Origin: an uncultured Alphaproteobacteria bacterium
GTDB lineage: Bacteria > Pseudomonadota > Alphaproteobacteria > HIMB59 > GCA-002718135
Reading direction: 5' to 3'
DNA length: 35,942 nt
NCBI GenBank assembly: GCA_902625365.1
Contig: CACOAX010000008.1
Span: 1-35,942 of the forward strand
Shown here: positions 1-7,655 of the stretch, piece by piece
How positions within the stretch are numbered: position 1 is the first letter of the stretch
Layout: each line of letters opens with the position of its first letter
Program-made: the position numbers and the translations under genes
The notes under the pieces: generated by a model
Told to the model about the DNA's origin: nothing
Database searches by the model: none
What the model saw: only the letters and a program-made list of their open reading frames with translations

Positions 1-619
1 AAAACGAAATAAAAATATTTGGGATATATTTTTAGATGATAACACTATACTTAAATCTAAAATTCTTATTAATGCTGCTGGACCTTGGATAAATGAAGTT
101 TTAAATAATGTTATTAAATTGAATTCAAATAAATCAATTCGACTTGTAAAAGGTAGTCATATAATAACTAAAAGTCTTTATAGTCAGAAAAAGGCTTTCA
201 CTTTACAAAATGAAGATAACAGAATAATTTTTGTAATACCGTATAAAGATGAATATTCACTTATTGGCACTACTGAAAAAGAAGTTTTTTCACCAGAAAA
301 TCCTAAAATTGATGAAAGTGAAATTGATTATTTATTAAACTCAGTAAATAAATATTTTGTTAAACAAATATCAAGAGATGATGTCGTAAGTTCTTATTCT
401 GGAATTAGACCACTTATTGAAGATTTTAAAGAAGCTTCAAAAGTTACTAGAGACTATATATTTGATTTAAATGAGGATGGTTCGCAAGCACCTTTACTAA
501 GCATTTATGGGGGAAAATTAACAACATATAGGAAATTAGCTGAAAATGTTCTTTTAACTCTTAACAATCATATTCCCATAAATAAGAAAAATTCTTGGAC
601 TGCTGAACAAAAACTATAA
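1..619 (+). CDS. glpD: Glycerol-3-phosphate dehydrogenase (GlpD-like), 5'-truncated by the window and lacking the usual C-terminal domain
   Basis: This would oxidise sn-glycerol 3-phosphate to dihydroxyacetone phosphate with FAD at the inner membrane. The reading frame is open from base 2, well before the first possible start (TTG at 119), so the gene begins outside the window. Family motifs visible: INAAGPWINEVL near the left edge, RLVKGSHII, SYSGIRPL and GGKLTTYRKLAENVL, all in the order found in GlpD. The frame ends right after WTAEQ, where GlpD proteins normally continue with an LPGG-type linker and a helical C-terminal domain of roughly 100-130 residues. None of that domain is visible downstream in any frame. 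It is either a short natural variant or a gene that lost its 3' end. Family identity is solid; whether it is functional is not. Confidence 0.8.
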   Translation, partial: KRNKNIWDIFLDDNTILKSKILINAAGPWINEVLNNVIKLNSNKSIRLVKGSHIITKSLYSQKKAFTLQNEDNRIIFVIPYKDEYSLIGTTEKEVFSPENPKIDESEIDYLLNSVNKYFVKQISRDDVVSSYSGIRPLIEDFKEASKVTRDYIFDLNEDGSQAPLLSIYGGKLTTYRKLAENVLLTLNNHIPINKKNSWTAEQKL

Positions 620-654
620 TTGGTATCCCTCTTAAATAACCTTTCATATTTGGT

Positions 655-717
655 GGGCAGAAAAGTTTTATAAGAGGAATACTTCTTATAGGAGGAAATA
701 ATATGAACCCTCTGCCC
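655..717 (+). other. Structured intergenic element downstream of glpD (nested inverted repeats)
   Basis: GGGCAGA (655-661) can pair with TCTGCCC (711-717). Inside it TATAAGA (669-675) pairs with TCTTATA (684-690). An alternative pairing AGAGG (673-677) with CCTCT (709-713) would exclude the inner stem. The downstream arm is followed by TTTATAATAAT. It could be a glpD transcript end, a small RNA or a regulatory leader. I match it to no named RNA family. Confidence 0.35.
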
Positions 718-735
718 TTTATAATAATAGTTTAA
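703..735 (+). CDS. Possible 10-codon ORF with an exact Shine-Dalgarno
   Basis: AGGAGG (690-695) stands 7 bases before ATG, and the ORF encodes MNPLPFIIIV then TAA. It lies inside the nested inverted repeat described at 655-717, so its codons form part of the outer stem. The SD is far better than that of most genes in the window. With so few codons it could be a leader peptide, a remnant of a lost gene, or chance. Confidence 0.22.
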   Translation: MNPLPFIIIV

Positions 736-774
736 AATCATAATATTTATTGAAAATTTTTAAAAAAGGGATGT

Positions 775-798
775 ATTGCCCCTTATATTAGGGGCAAT
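775..798. terminator. Hairpin between convergent glpD and aglK
   Basis: ATTGCCCCT (775-783), a six-base loop, then AGGGGCAAT (790-798): a perfect 9-bp stem placed 17 bases beyond the aglK stop. On the minus strand a run of six Ts follows after a short CATCCC spacer. It most likely ends the agl transcript and may also act on transcripts coming from glpD. Confidence 0.65.
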
Positions 799-814
799 AA
801 TGAATACGATTCTA

Positions 815-1894
815 TTATTTAAATGCTTGCCCTGAACTATCAAATAATTGACATCTTCCAGCAGGGAAGCCAACTTTTACAGTATCACCAACTTTAATTT
901 CTGAATGTCCTTCAGTTTCAGCAACTAATGGTTCTCCATCTTTTTCAAGGTATAGGTAAGTAACGTCACCAAGTTTTTCTACAACGAATACTTTACTTTC
1001 CCAAGATCCATCCGCATCACCATTTACTACTAAGTGTTCAGGTCTAATTCCTAAAGTTACTGAATCACCCTCTGAGGAGGATGCTGACATTTTAGAGACT
1101 GATATTTTTGACATTCCCATAATATCAACTTCTGTTGCATTAGAACTTTTGCTTAATATCTTACTTGAAATAAAGTTCATTTTTGGTGATCCAATAAATC
1201 CACCTACGAACATATTATTTGGTCTATCATAAAGTTCTAACGGGGATCCTTTTTGTGAAACGATACCTGTATCAAGTACAACAATATCATCAGCTAGGGT
1301 CATAGCTTCTGTCTGATCGTGTGTAACATAGATCATTGTTGCTTCTAGTTCATTATGAAGTTTTGCTAATTCAACTCTCATTTGAACTCTTAATGCAGCA
1401 TCAAGGTTTGAAAGTGGTTCATCAAATAAGAAAACTTTTGGCTTTCTAGTAATTGCTCTTCCAATAGCGACACGCTGCCTTTGACCACCTGAAAGTTGTT
1501 TTGGCTTTCTTTGAAGATAATCTTCTATTTGAAGAATTCTTGCTGCTTCATTAACTCTTTCATTAATTTCATCTTTTGATCTTTTTTCTAATTTCAAACC
1601 AAAAGCCATATTATCAAATACAGTCATGTGAGGGTATAATGCATACGATTGAAACACCATTGCAATATTTCTTTGCTTTGGTGGTAAATCATTTACTACT
1701 TGGCCATCAATTGAAATTGTACCTGAGTTTATGTCTTCCAGTCCCGCTATCATTCTTAACATAGTTGATTTACCACAACCACTTGGACCAACTAGAACTG
1801 TGAATGATTGACTTTTTATATCAAGAGAAACATCTTTAATTACATGGACGTCTCCAAAATATTTATTAACAGTATTTATATTTATATCTGCCAC
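815..1894 (-). CDS. aglK: ABC transporter ATPase of the UgpC/MalK/AglK type
   Basis: The cytoplasmic ATPase that powers sugar import through the AglF/AglG permeases encoded just upstream. From the chosen start it has 359 residues: Walker A GPSGCGKST (about 36-44), signature LSGGQRQRVAIGRA (from about 134), Walker B VFLFDEPLSNLDA (about 154-166), switch His in YVTHDQ (about 192), then a C-terminal TOBE/MalK regulatory region. I choose GTG at 1894 because AAGGAGGA precedes it by 5 bases. The ATG at 1945 has no SD and would add 17 residues (MYDDVF...) before the family's usual beginning. It follows aglG after 103 bases and a weak hairpin. In Sinorhizobium aglA sits between aglG and aglK, and no such gene is present here. 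Confidence 0.9.
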   Translation of the reverse strand: MADININTVNKYFGDVHVIKDVSLDIKSQSFTVLVGPSGCGKSTMLRMIAGLEDINSGTISIDGQVVNDLPPKQRNIAMVFQSYALYPHMTVFDNMAFGLKLEKRSKDEINERVNEAARILQIEDYLQRKPKQLSGGQRQRVAIGRAITRKPKVFLFDEPLSNLDAALRVQMRVELAKLHNELEATMIYVTHDQTEAMTLADDIVVLDTGIVSQKGSPLELYDRPNNMFVGGFIGSPKMNFISSKILSKSSNATEVDIMGMSKISVSKMSASSSEGDSVTLGIRPEHLVVNGDADGSWESKVFVVEKLGDVTYLYLEKDGEPLVAETEGHSEIKVGDTVKVGFPAGRCQLFDSSGQAFK

Positions 1895-1974
1895 TTCATC
1901 CTCCTTTGAGCGATCTTTCAAGTGTATGAATACATCATCATACAAATATATTTATATTTAAAGGTATATTTATT

Positions 1975-1998
1975 GAAAAATCAATACTTTTTAGTATT
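1975..1998 (-). terminator. Weak hairpin and T-run after aglG
   Basis: On the minus strand AATACT-AAAA-AGTATT overlaps the aglG stop codon and is followed by GATTTTTC. The stem is only 6 bp and AT-rich, so it may slow polymerase or protect a 3' end rather than fully stop transcription before aglK. Confidence 0.35.
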
Positions 1999-3137
1999 TA
2001 CCCTTTCACTGATCCAGCTACTAAACCTCGTATAAAATATCTCTGTAAGGCAAAAAAGATAAATAAAGGTACAGTCATTGATACAAAAGCACCAGTAGTT
2101 AAAATTTCCCAATTTTCACCTCTAGATCCAAGTAATTCTTTTAATTTTGCGGTTAATATTATTTCACTTGGAACCTGGTCTAAAAATACTAAACCCACTA
2201 AAAGATCATTCCAACACCATAAAAATTGTAAAATAAATATTGAAGCAAAAGCTGGTATTGAAAGAGGAATAATTATGCGTAAAAAAATATCATAATGAGA
2301 AGCACCATCAACTTTAGCAGCCTCCATCATTTCATTAGGTAAGCTTTTTAAAAAATTTCTTAATAGAAAAGTAGTTGAGGCTAATCCAAAACCAGTATGT
2401 GCCATCCAAACACCGGGATAGGACTTAGCTGCTACTCCAAATAATGCCCCAAAATCATTATAGATTGTTAGTATTGGTATTAGAGACATTTGAAGAGGAA
2501 CAACAAGAGACGCAATTATTATTGCTAATAAAGTATCTCTTCCATAAAATTTCATCCAAGTTAAGGAATATGCAAAGAAAGAGCATATTATTAAAGGAAT
2601 TAGTGTTGAAGGTAATGCTACGGCCATTGTATTAACAAAAGCTCTTCCAATTCCTTCTTTGAATAACACTTCTCTGTAATTTTCAAAAGTAAAAGCAGGA
2701 GGGCTTAATGATGTAGTAAATAATCTCTTACCTTTTTTCTTTTTAAATTCTGTTCTTGATCTCCATTCATAATTTCCATCTTCATCAAGAAGCACTTCAC
2801 TTTCATCTTTAAAAATTGCGATATCACCAATATTAAATTCATTAATTTTCTTTGAAGTAATTCCAAAACTTTCTATTTTTTTTCCTGAATTATCTTCAAA
2901 TAACTTTCCTTTAATTTTGAAATAACCATCTTCTTCAATTTGGCTTTCCATTCCTGACATTCTATAAATTTCATTTACTTCTGTAGTAGTTAAGGATGTC
3001 CACCATCCACTTATAGCTAATAAATCTTTATCTCTTAAAGAGCTAATAAACAGACCAAATGTAGGAATAATCCATATAATAACAAAGAAGAGGAGTAATA
3101 GTTGAGATAATAAAGATGATATTGAAAATTTCTTCAT
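1998..3137 (-). CDS. aglG: Alpha-glucoside-type ABC transporter permease AglG
   Basis: Inner-membrane permease (379 aa) of the MalG/AglG family, pairing with AglF. A first membrane segment (about 10-32) is followed by a hydrophilic insert of about 100 residues (about 35-150), expected on the periplasmic side and containing GWWTSL and YEWRSRTEF. The MetI-like core of about six membrane segments comes next. The ATPase-docking EAA loop is visible as EAAKVDGASHYDIFLRIIIP. The large insert and total length match AglG better than other MalG homologues. Its ATG overlaps the aglF stop by one base (TAATG), which implies translational coupling. Confidence 0.87.
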   Translation of the reverse strand: MKKFSISSLLSQLLLLFFVIIWIIPTFGLFISSLRDKDLLAISGWWTSLTTTEVNEIYRMSGMESQIEEDGYFKIKGKLFEDNSGKKIESFGITSKKINEFNIGDIAIFKDESEVLLDEDGNYEWRSRTEFKKKKGKRLFTTSLSPPAFTFENYREVLFKEGIGRAFVNTMAVALPSTLIPLIICSFFAYSLTWMKFYGRDTLLAIIIASLVVPLQMSLIPILTIYNDFGALFGVAAKSYPGVWMAHTGFGLASTTFLLRNFLKSLPNEMMEAAKVDGASHYDIFLRIIIPLSIPAFASIFILQFLWCWNDLLVGLVFLDQVPSEIILTAKLKELLGSRGENWEILTTGAFVSMTVPLFIFFALQRYFIRGLVAGSVKG

Positions 3138-4120
3138 TATATTTTTTGTTCCTGTCTATGTTTGTATAAATTCCATGCTAAGATTGGTATGACACCAATC
3201 ATAATAACAATTGCTAAAACACTTCCTCTTCCCGAGTCACCACCACCTCTAAACATCCAGTCGTACATTAAGTTCGCTAAGACTCCGGTTTGCCATTCAC
3301 CATTAGTCATAGCAAAAATAATATCAAATATTCTTAAAACAATTATTGTAATTAAGGTCCAAATCACAAGTATCGTTTGTTCTAAATAAGGAATTATAAT
3401 TGAAAAAAATATTTTTAACTCACTAGCTCCATCAATTCTTGCTGCTTCAAGCATTTCCTTAGGTATGCTTCTTAATGCAGCACTAAAAATAACTAAAGCT
3501 AATCCAGTTTGTATCCAAATCATAATAGCCATCAAAAAGAAATTGTTCCACATAGGTATTGTTAACCATGCTTGTGGCTCGTAACCAAGAGAAACAATTA
3601 TTGCATTAAGTAGTCCAATTTGTGTATTCTCAGGTCCTCTATATTCATAAATAAATTTCCAAATTACACCAGCTCCTACAAATGATATTGCCATAGGCAT
3701 AAATATTATAGATTTAGCAATTGAACCCCACCAAATTCTATCAGCTAAGTTTGCAATGACTAATCCAAAAAAAGTACTTAATGTTGGAACAACAAGTAAC
3801 CATACTAAGTTATTTAATATACTTCTTCTAAATTCAGGGTCATTAACTGCCCATTTGTAATTGTATAGTCCAACAAATTCTCTTCCAAATTTATCATAAA
3901 AGCTAAGTCTAATAGTTTCAAAAACTGGATATAAAATAAAAATAAATAAAACAATAAATGCGGGTGTTATAAAAACTATGACTCTTATAGAATTTTCAAA
4001 ATTATATCTTTTCAGGGTTTTATGGCCATAAATATCTAAAATATAATTTGAGATATGAAAGTAGGCTATAAAAAATAATATTCCTAAAAAAACAATAAAT
4101 ACTAAATTCAGGATGGTCAT
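3137..4120 (-). CDS. aglF: Alpha-glucoside-type ABC transporter permease AglF
   Basis: Inner-membrane permease (327 aa) of the MalF/AglF family, partner of AglG. The N-terminal hydrophobic segment (about 4-24) is followed by a second at about 47-68 and then the MetI-like core. The EAA loop reads EAARIDGASELKIFFSIIIP. It has no large MalF-type periplasmic domain, as is usual for AglF-like short forms. It begins just past the hairpin that follows aglE, with no obvious SD, and ends in a one-base overlap with aglG. The transported sugar is inferred only from similarity to the aglEFG set. Confidence 0.87.
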   Translation of the reverse strand: MTILNLVFIVFLGILFFIAYFHISNYILDIYGHKTLKRYNFENSIRVIVFITPAFIVLFIFILYPVFETIRLSFYDKFGREFVGLYNYKWAVNDPEFRRSILNNLVWLLVVPTLSTFFGLVIANLADRIWWGSIAKSIIFMPMAISFVGAGVIWKFIYEYRGPENTQIGLLNAIIVSLGYEPQAWLTIPMWNNFFLMAIMIWIQTGLALVIFSAALRSIPKEMLEAARIDGASELKIFFSIIIPYLEQTILVIWTLITIIVLRIFDIIFAMTNGEWQTGVLANLMYDWMFRGGGDSGRGSVLAIVIMIGVIPILAWNLYKHRQEQKI

Positions 4121-4136
4121 TAGTGATTAAATATAT

Positions 4137-4174
4137 AAAAAAAACAGGCGAACAAGTTAATTGTTCGCCTGTTT
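4137..4174 (-). terminator. Strong hairpin with T-run between aglE and aglF
   Basis: AAACAGGCGAACAA (4142-4155) and TTGTTCGCCTGTTT (4161-4174) form a perfect 14-bp stem with a 5-base loop. On the minus strand it is followed by a run of eight Ts, three of which also close the stem. It sits 12 bases past the aglE stop and upstream of aglF. The probable role is partial termination and/or mRNA 3'-end protection, giving more binding protein than permease. Confidence 0.8.
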
Positions 4175-4186
4175 ATAATTGAAAAG

Positions 4187-5491
4187 TTACTTAATTGCGT
4201 CCCAACTATCTTGGATCGCGTCTGCTACATCTTGGGCAGATTTTCCATTAGTATAGTCAACCATACCAGTCCAGAAAGTTCCAGCACCAATAGCACCAGG
4301 CATTAAGTCTGACGCATCAAATCTAAACGTTGTTGCGCCTGTTAAAATTTCACCTAGTTTTCTAAAAGTTTCACTAGCATATTTACTTCCATCAACACCT
4401 TTGTGAGGTGTTAGGAAACCACCTTTAGCCATCCAATATTCATGAGCTTCAGGATGCATTAAGAATTTAATGAACTCTATTGTCGCCTGGTTATCATTAG
4501 TAGCAGCTACTAATGTACCAGCTCCAAGTACAGGAGTTCCTAAATCTTTAGTTGCATATGCAGGGAAATAAAAGAAATCATAATCTACACCAGCTTCTAC
4601 ACCTTCAGGGAAAAATGCAGGAATAAAGCTAGCTTGTCTGTGCATCATACATTCTGCAGGTGAAGTGAAAAGTCCATTTGGAGCATCTCTAAAATCAGTA
4701 GTTGCTACTGCTTTCGATCCACCATTAACAAACTTGTCATTTAGCGCAAAAGTTCCAAAGAAATTCATTGCTTCAATAACTCTTGGGTCATTAAAAGGCA
4801 TTTCATTGGATACCCACATATCATAAACATCAGGTGTATGTGTTCTAAGCATGATATCTTCCATCCAGTCAGTTGCAGGCCAACCAGTTGCTGCACCTGA
4901 ACCTAAACCAATACACCATGGAGTATTTCCATCTGATGCCATTTGTCTTGTAAGTGCAATTAGTTCTTCCATAGTTCCAGGAACTTCGTAACCATTATCT
5001 TCAAAGTTATCTGGTGAATACCAAACCAAACTTTTTACGTTTGTTCTAAAGAAAATTGCATTAAACTGATCATTACCGTTTTCATCAGCATAAGTTGAAA
5101 GATCAACCCATGATTGTCCAGCAGCATAGTTATCTAAAACCATTTGCTTAATATCATCTCCAAGAGGAACTAATCCTCCCATAGCTGCTGCGTTTGCAGC
5201 AAGACCAGGTTGTGGAAATACAACTAGATCAGCAGCACTTCCAGCTTTTAGATCGATCATAACTTGTTGTTCAAAACTATCTGAACCACCATACTCAAAA
5301 GTTGCTCCTGTAGCTTTCTCGAATATAGCACCAACTTCTCTCATTGTTTCTTGTTCTGGTGATAACCAAGGACCAAACATAACTACTTTTTGTCCAGTTA
5401 AATCTGGACCAGAATATTTGTGACCTCCAGCATAAGCTGTGAAACTTAGAAATAATGAGGAGAGTATAATTAGTAAATTTTTAATTTTCAT
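4187..5491 (-). CDS. aglE: Alpha-glucoside-type ABC transporter substrate-binding protein AglE
   Basis: Periplasmic family-1 sugar-binding protein (434 aa). A signal peptide is clear: MKIKNLLIILSSL followed by a hydrophobic core, with likely cleavage after AYA near residue 21. Recognisable AglE stretches are GQKVVMFGPWLSPEQETMREV and DLVVFPQPGLAANAAAMGGL. ATG at 5491 is supported by GGAGG five bases upstream. It is first in the operon, so it is closest to the LacI operator and promoter. The ligand is probably an alpha-glucoside (sucrose, maltose or trehalose in rhizobial homologues), but it cannot be read from the sequence. Confidence 0.9.
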   Translation of the reverse strand: MKIKNLLIILSSLFLSFTAYAGGHKYSGPDLTGQKVVMFGPWLSPEQETMREVGAIFEKATGATFEYGGSDSFEQQVMIDLKAGSAADLVVFPQPGLAANAAAMGGLVPLGDDIKQMVLDNYAAGQSWVDLSTYADENGNDQFNAIFFRTNVKSLVWYSPDNFEDNGYEVPGTMEELIALTRQMASDGNTPWCIGLGSGAATGWPATDWMEDIMLRTHTPDVYDMWVSNEMPFNDPRVIEAMNFFGTFALNDKFVNGGSKAVATTDFRDAPNGLFTSPAECMMHRQASFIPAFFPEGVEAGVDYDFFYFPAYATKDLGTPVLGAGTLVAATNDNQATIEFIKFLMHPEAHEYWMAKGGFLTPHKGVDGSKYASETFRKLGEILTGATTFRFDASDLMPGAIGAGTFWTGMVDYTNGKSAQDVADAIQDSWDAIK

Positions 5492-5515
5492 AATTCCTCC
5501 GTAAATAATAATTAA

Positions 5516-5543
5516 TAATTATCCAAAACGTTTTGGTTGTCAA
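5516..5543 (-). promoter_or_regulatory. Probable sigma70-type promoter for aglE
   Basis: On the minus strand a perfect TTGACA (5538-5543) is followed after 16 bases by TAATTA (5516-5521), about 25 bases before aglE's start. The operator palindrome fills the spacer. The -10 is the weaker element. Confidence 0.55.
5523..5536. promoter_or_regulatory. LacI-family operator, perfect palindrome
   Basis: CCAAAACGTTTTGG is a perfect 14-bp palindrome with the central CG typical of LacI/GalR operators. It lies between the -35 and -10 of the presumed aglE promoter and 36 bases before the divergent regulator's start. The neighbouring LacI-type protein is its natural ligand, giving sugar-relieved repression of agl and probably autoregulation. 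Confidence 0.75.
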
Positions 5544-5572
5544 TTTATATTATCTGGTTTATGGAAAAAAAC

Positions 5573-6586
5573 ATGAATATTAAAGAATTGGCAAAAAAGC
5601 TTAATCTATCAATAACGACAGTTTCAAGGGGTTTAGCTAACTATTCAGATGTTAGTGAAAAAACAAAGATAAGAATTAAGAAATTTGCTGAAAAATATAA
5701 TTACAATCCTAATCCTTATGCTGCAAATTTGGCATCACGAAGCTCCAAGAATCTTGGCTTCATTCTGCCATTATATGGGTTAAATTCATCTCCTCTAAAT
5801 CAAATTTCATTTATTCAATTTTTATCAGGAATGTATTCTAATCTTTCAAAAAATAATATTCAGCTGACAATGCTCATGGCAAGAAGTCAAAATGAAGAAA
5901 AATCTTTATATGAAAAACTTATTGTAGAACAAAAGGTAAGGAATATCATTATTAATAATTTAAGAATTAATGATAGCAGAATACCACTTTTAAAAAAAAA
6001 TAAAGTTAATTTTGTAGCTTGGGGAAGAACACAAAATTTAAAAAATTATTCATGGGTAGATTTGGATAATCATAAAAGTATGCAAATTATTTTTGATCAC
6101 TTAATAAAAAAAAATCATGAAAAAATTGCATTTATAAATATTAATAAAAAATTTAATTTTGCTTATCAAAGAATGAAAACTTATTTAAGTGAAATAAAAA
6201 AATATAAAATTAATTTTGATAAAAACCTATACACTGAAATACCCAAAAATGATTCATTGTTAAGTGAGGAAGTTACAAGAAAATTGTTAAAAAATAAAAA
6301 AGTTACTGCTATTATATGTTGTACTGAATATATTGCAGCAGGTGCAATACGTGCGTGTAATGAACTAAAAATAAAAATTGGTCATGACATTTCTCTTATT
6401 ACGTATGATAGTTTAATAGTAAGTAATTTAATTACGCCAAAAATAACTTCAATTTCTCATCCTACAGAGGATTTAGGTTACAATGCAGTAAAGTTATTAA
6501 TGAGTAAGAATGGTAATGATTCTAAAAATAATTTTTATATGGCTAAGCCTACGATTATTGATAGAGGCTCAGTAAAAAAATTGTAA
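5573..6586 (+). CDS. LacI-family transcriptional regulator of the agl operon
   Basis: DNA-binding repressor with an N-terminal LacI helix-turn-helix (MNIKELAKKLNLSITTVSRGL, residues 1-21), a hinge region (NPNPYAANLAS) and a C-terminal periplasmic-binding-protein-like effector domain. It is 338 aa from the chosen start, a normal length. I start at the ATG at 5573 because residues 1-5 then match the usual beginning of LacI proteins. ATG at 5561 would add four residues and is possible. The TTG at 5537 abuts the operator and is unlikely. It diverges from aglE, corresponding in position to aglR of rhizobia. Its effector is presumably the sugar carried by AglEFGK. Confidence 0.85.
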   Translation: MNIKELAKKLNLSITTVSRGLANYSDVSEKTKIRIKKFAEKYNYNPNPYAANLASRSSKNLGFILPLYGLNSSPLNQISFIQFLSGMYSNLSKNNIQLTMLMARSQNEEKSLYEKLIVEQKVRNIIINNLRINDSRIPLLKKNKVNFVAWGRTQNLKNYSWVDLDNHKSMQIIFDHLIKKNHEKIAFININKKFNFAYQRMKTYLSEIKKYKINFDKNLYTEIPKNDSLLSEEVTRKLLKNKKVTAIICCTEYIAAGAIRACNELKIKIGHDISLITYDSLIVSNLITPKITSISHPTEDLGYNAVKLLMSKNGNDSKNNFYMAKPTIIDRGSVKKL

Positions 6587-6598
6587 CTATACTTATTA

Positions 6599-7594
6599 TT
6601 AGGAAGCAACTTCTTTTTGAATAAAATAACTATTATCTTTATGCTGTTTTATTATTGCTGGAATTATCTCCTTATAGGCATCATACAAACTAGAATTAGC
6701 TTTTGGTAATTGATCTTTAATTAAATTACTCAACTTGGGTAAGTTGTATGATGGTACGGAAGGAAACATATGATGCTCTACATGATATTCCATGTGCCAA
6801 TATAAAAAACTAAATATTGGATTAAAACGTACAGATCTAGTTGTGAACCTATGATCTTTTATATCTTCTGGTAGCCCTATGTGTTGGGTCATATTAAATA
6901 TGTTAACAATGTTACCCCAGTATCTAGGAAAAAATATTAATAATGCAGGCAGAGGGTTCATTAAATAAAATGATAGAGCAAAAGAAAGGATCCATAAAGA
7001 AACATGTATTCTTGAAATAAGACGACATTTCCAAATCTCATCTTGAGGAATACATTCCTTCATAACAGGTGTTGTCATTCCTAACGCATGCTTTATTGTT
7101 TCAAATTTAAAGGAGTCCTTGAACTTAATAAGTTCATAAAACGGAGCAAAACTAAATAGGAAACTTTTTAGACTTGGATATTGATGGAACAATGCTGCTT
7201 CAAAATCATGGGGGTCAGCAACAGAAGAAGTATTGCTATGGTGTCTAAAATGACTCCAAGTCCATCTAGTTGGTTCAAAGTCAGTCATAAAAGAACCAAT
7301 TTGATAAAAAAATTCATTTAAAAATTTTGATTTGAATGCAGTTCTATGTCCGCACTCATGCCAAATTGGGTTACTTGAATAGAAAAGAACACCGTAAAGC
7401 CATAACCACAAAACTGTCCACCATGTTCCCCAGGTAGCTACGGACATATATCCAAAAATAAATAAAAGAATAAAATATATAGTTACATGCTGTAATCCTT
7501 TTAGATCACTTTTTTTTGATAACTCTTTAAGATCTTTTTTACTTATTTCGGCTCTAAACCATTTGTCATCAACATTATCTAATTTTTCTGACAT
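6599..7594 (-). CDS. Membrane fatty-acid-desaturase-family protein (di-iron), paralogue 1
   Basis: Integral membrane protein (331 aa) with the three histidine boxes of the desaturase/hydroxylase superfamily: HECGH (79-83), HFRHH (115-119) and HVEHH (271-275). A further conserved TQHIGL lies near 236-241. Hydrophobic segments lie at about 35-75 and 195-225. These boxes bind a di-iron centre that activates O2. The substrate could be an acyl chain or another membrane-accessible molecule. It is last in the eight-gene unit, 61 bases after the Gfo/Idh gene, and tail-to-tail with the lacI gene (12 bases apart). It closely resembles the protein at 13815-14828, including the WFRAEISKKDLKELSKKSD N-terminus. 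Family is certain, reaction unknown. Confidence 0.85.
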   Translation of the reverse strand: MSEKLDNVDDKWFRAEISKKDLKELSKKSDLKGLQHVTIYFILLFIFGYMSVATWGTWWTVLWLWLYGVLFYSSNPIWHECGHRTAFKSKFLNEFFYQIGSFMTDFEPTRWTWSHFRHHSNTSSVADPHDFEAALFHQYPSLKSFLFSFAPFYELIKFKDSFKFETIKHALGMTTPVMKECIPQDEIWKCRLISRIHVSLWILSFALSFYLMNPLPALLIFFPRYWGNIVNIFNMTQHIGLPEDIKDHRFTTRSVRFNPIFSFLYWHMEYHVEHHMFPSVPSYNLPKLSNLIKDQLPKANSSLYDAYKEIIPAIIKQHKDNSYFIQKEVAS

Positions 7595-7655
7595 AAGACT
7601 TCCATTATAAAACTATTATGAGATTTTAAAGACAAATATTAACTATTTTGTCTCA

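Noticed and set aside
1894-1945. Longer aglK start at the ATG at 1945
   Set aside because: No SD before it and the added residues are not family-like, whereas GTG at 1894 has AAGGAGGA.
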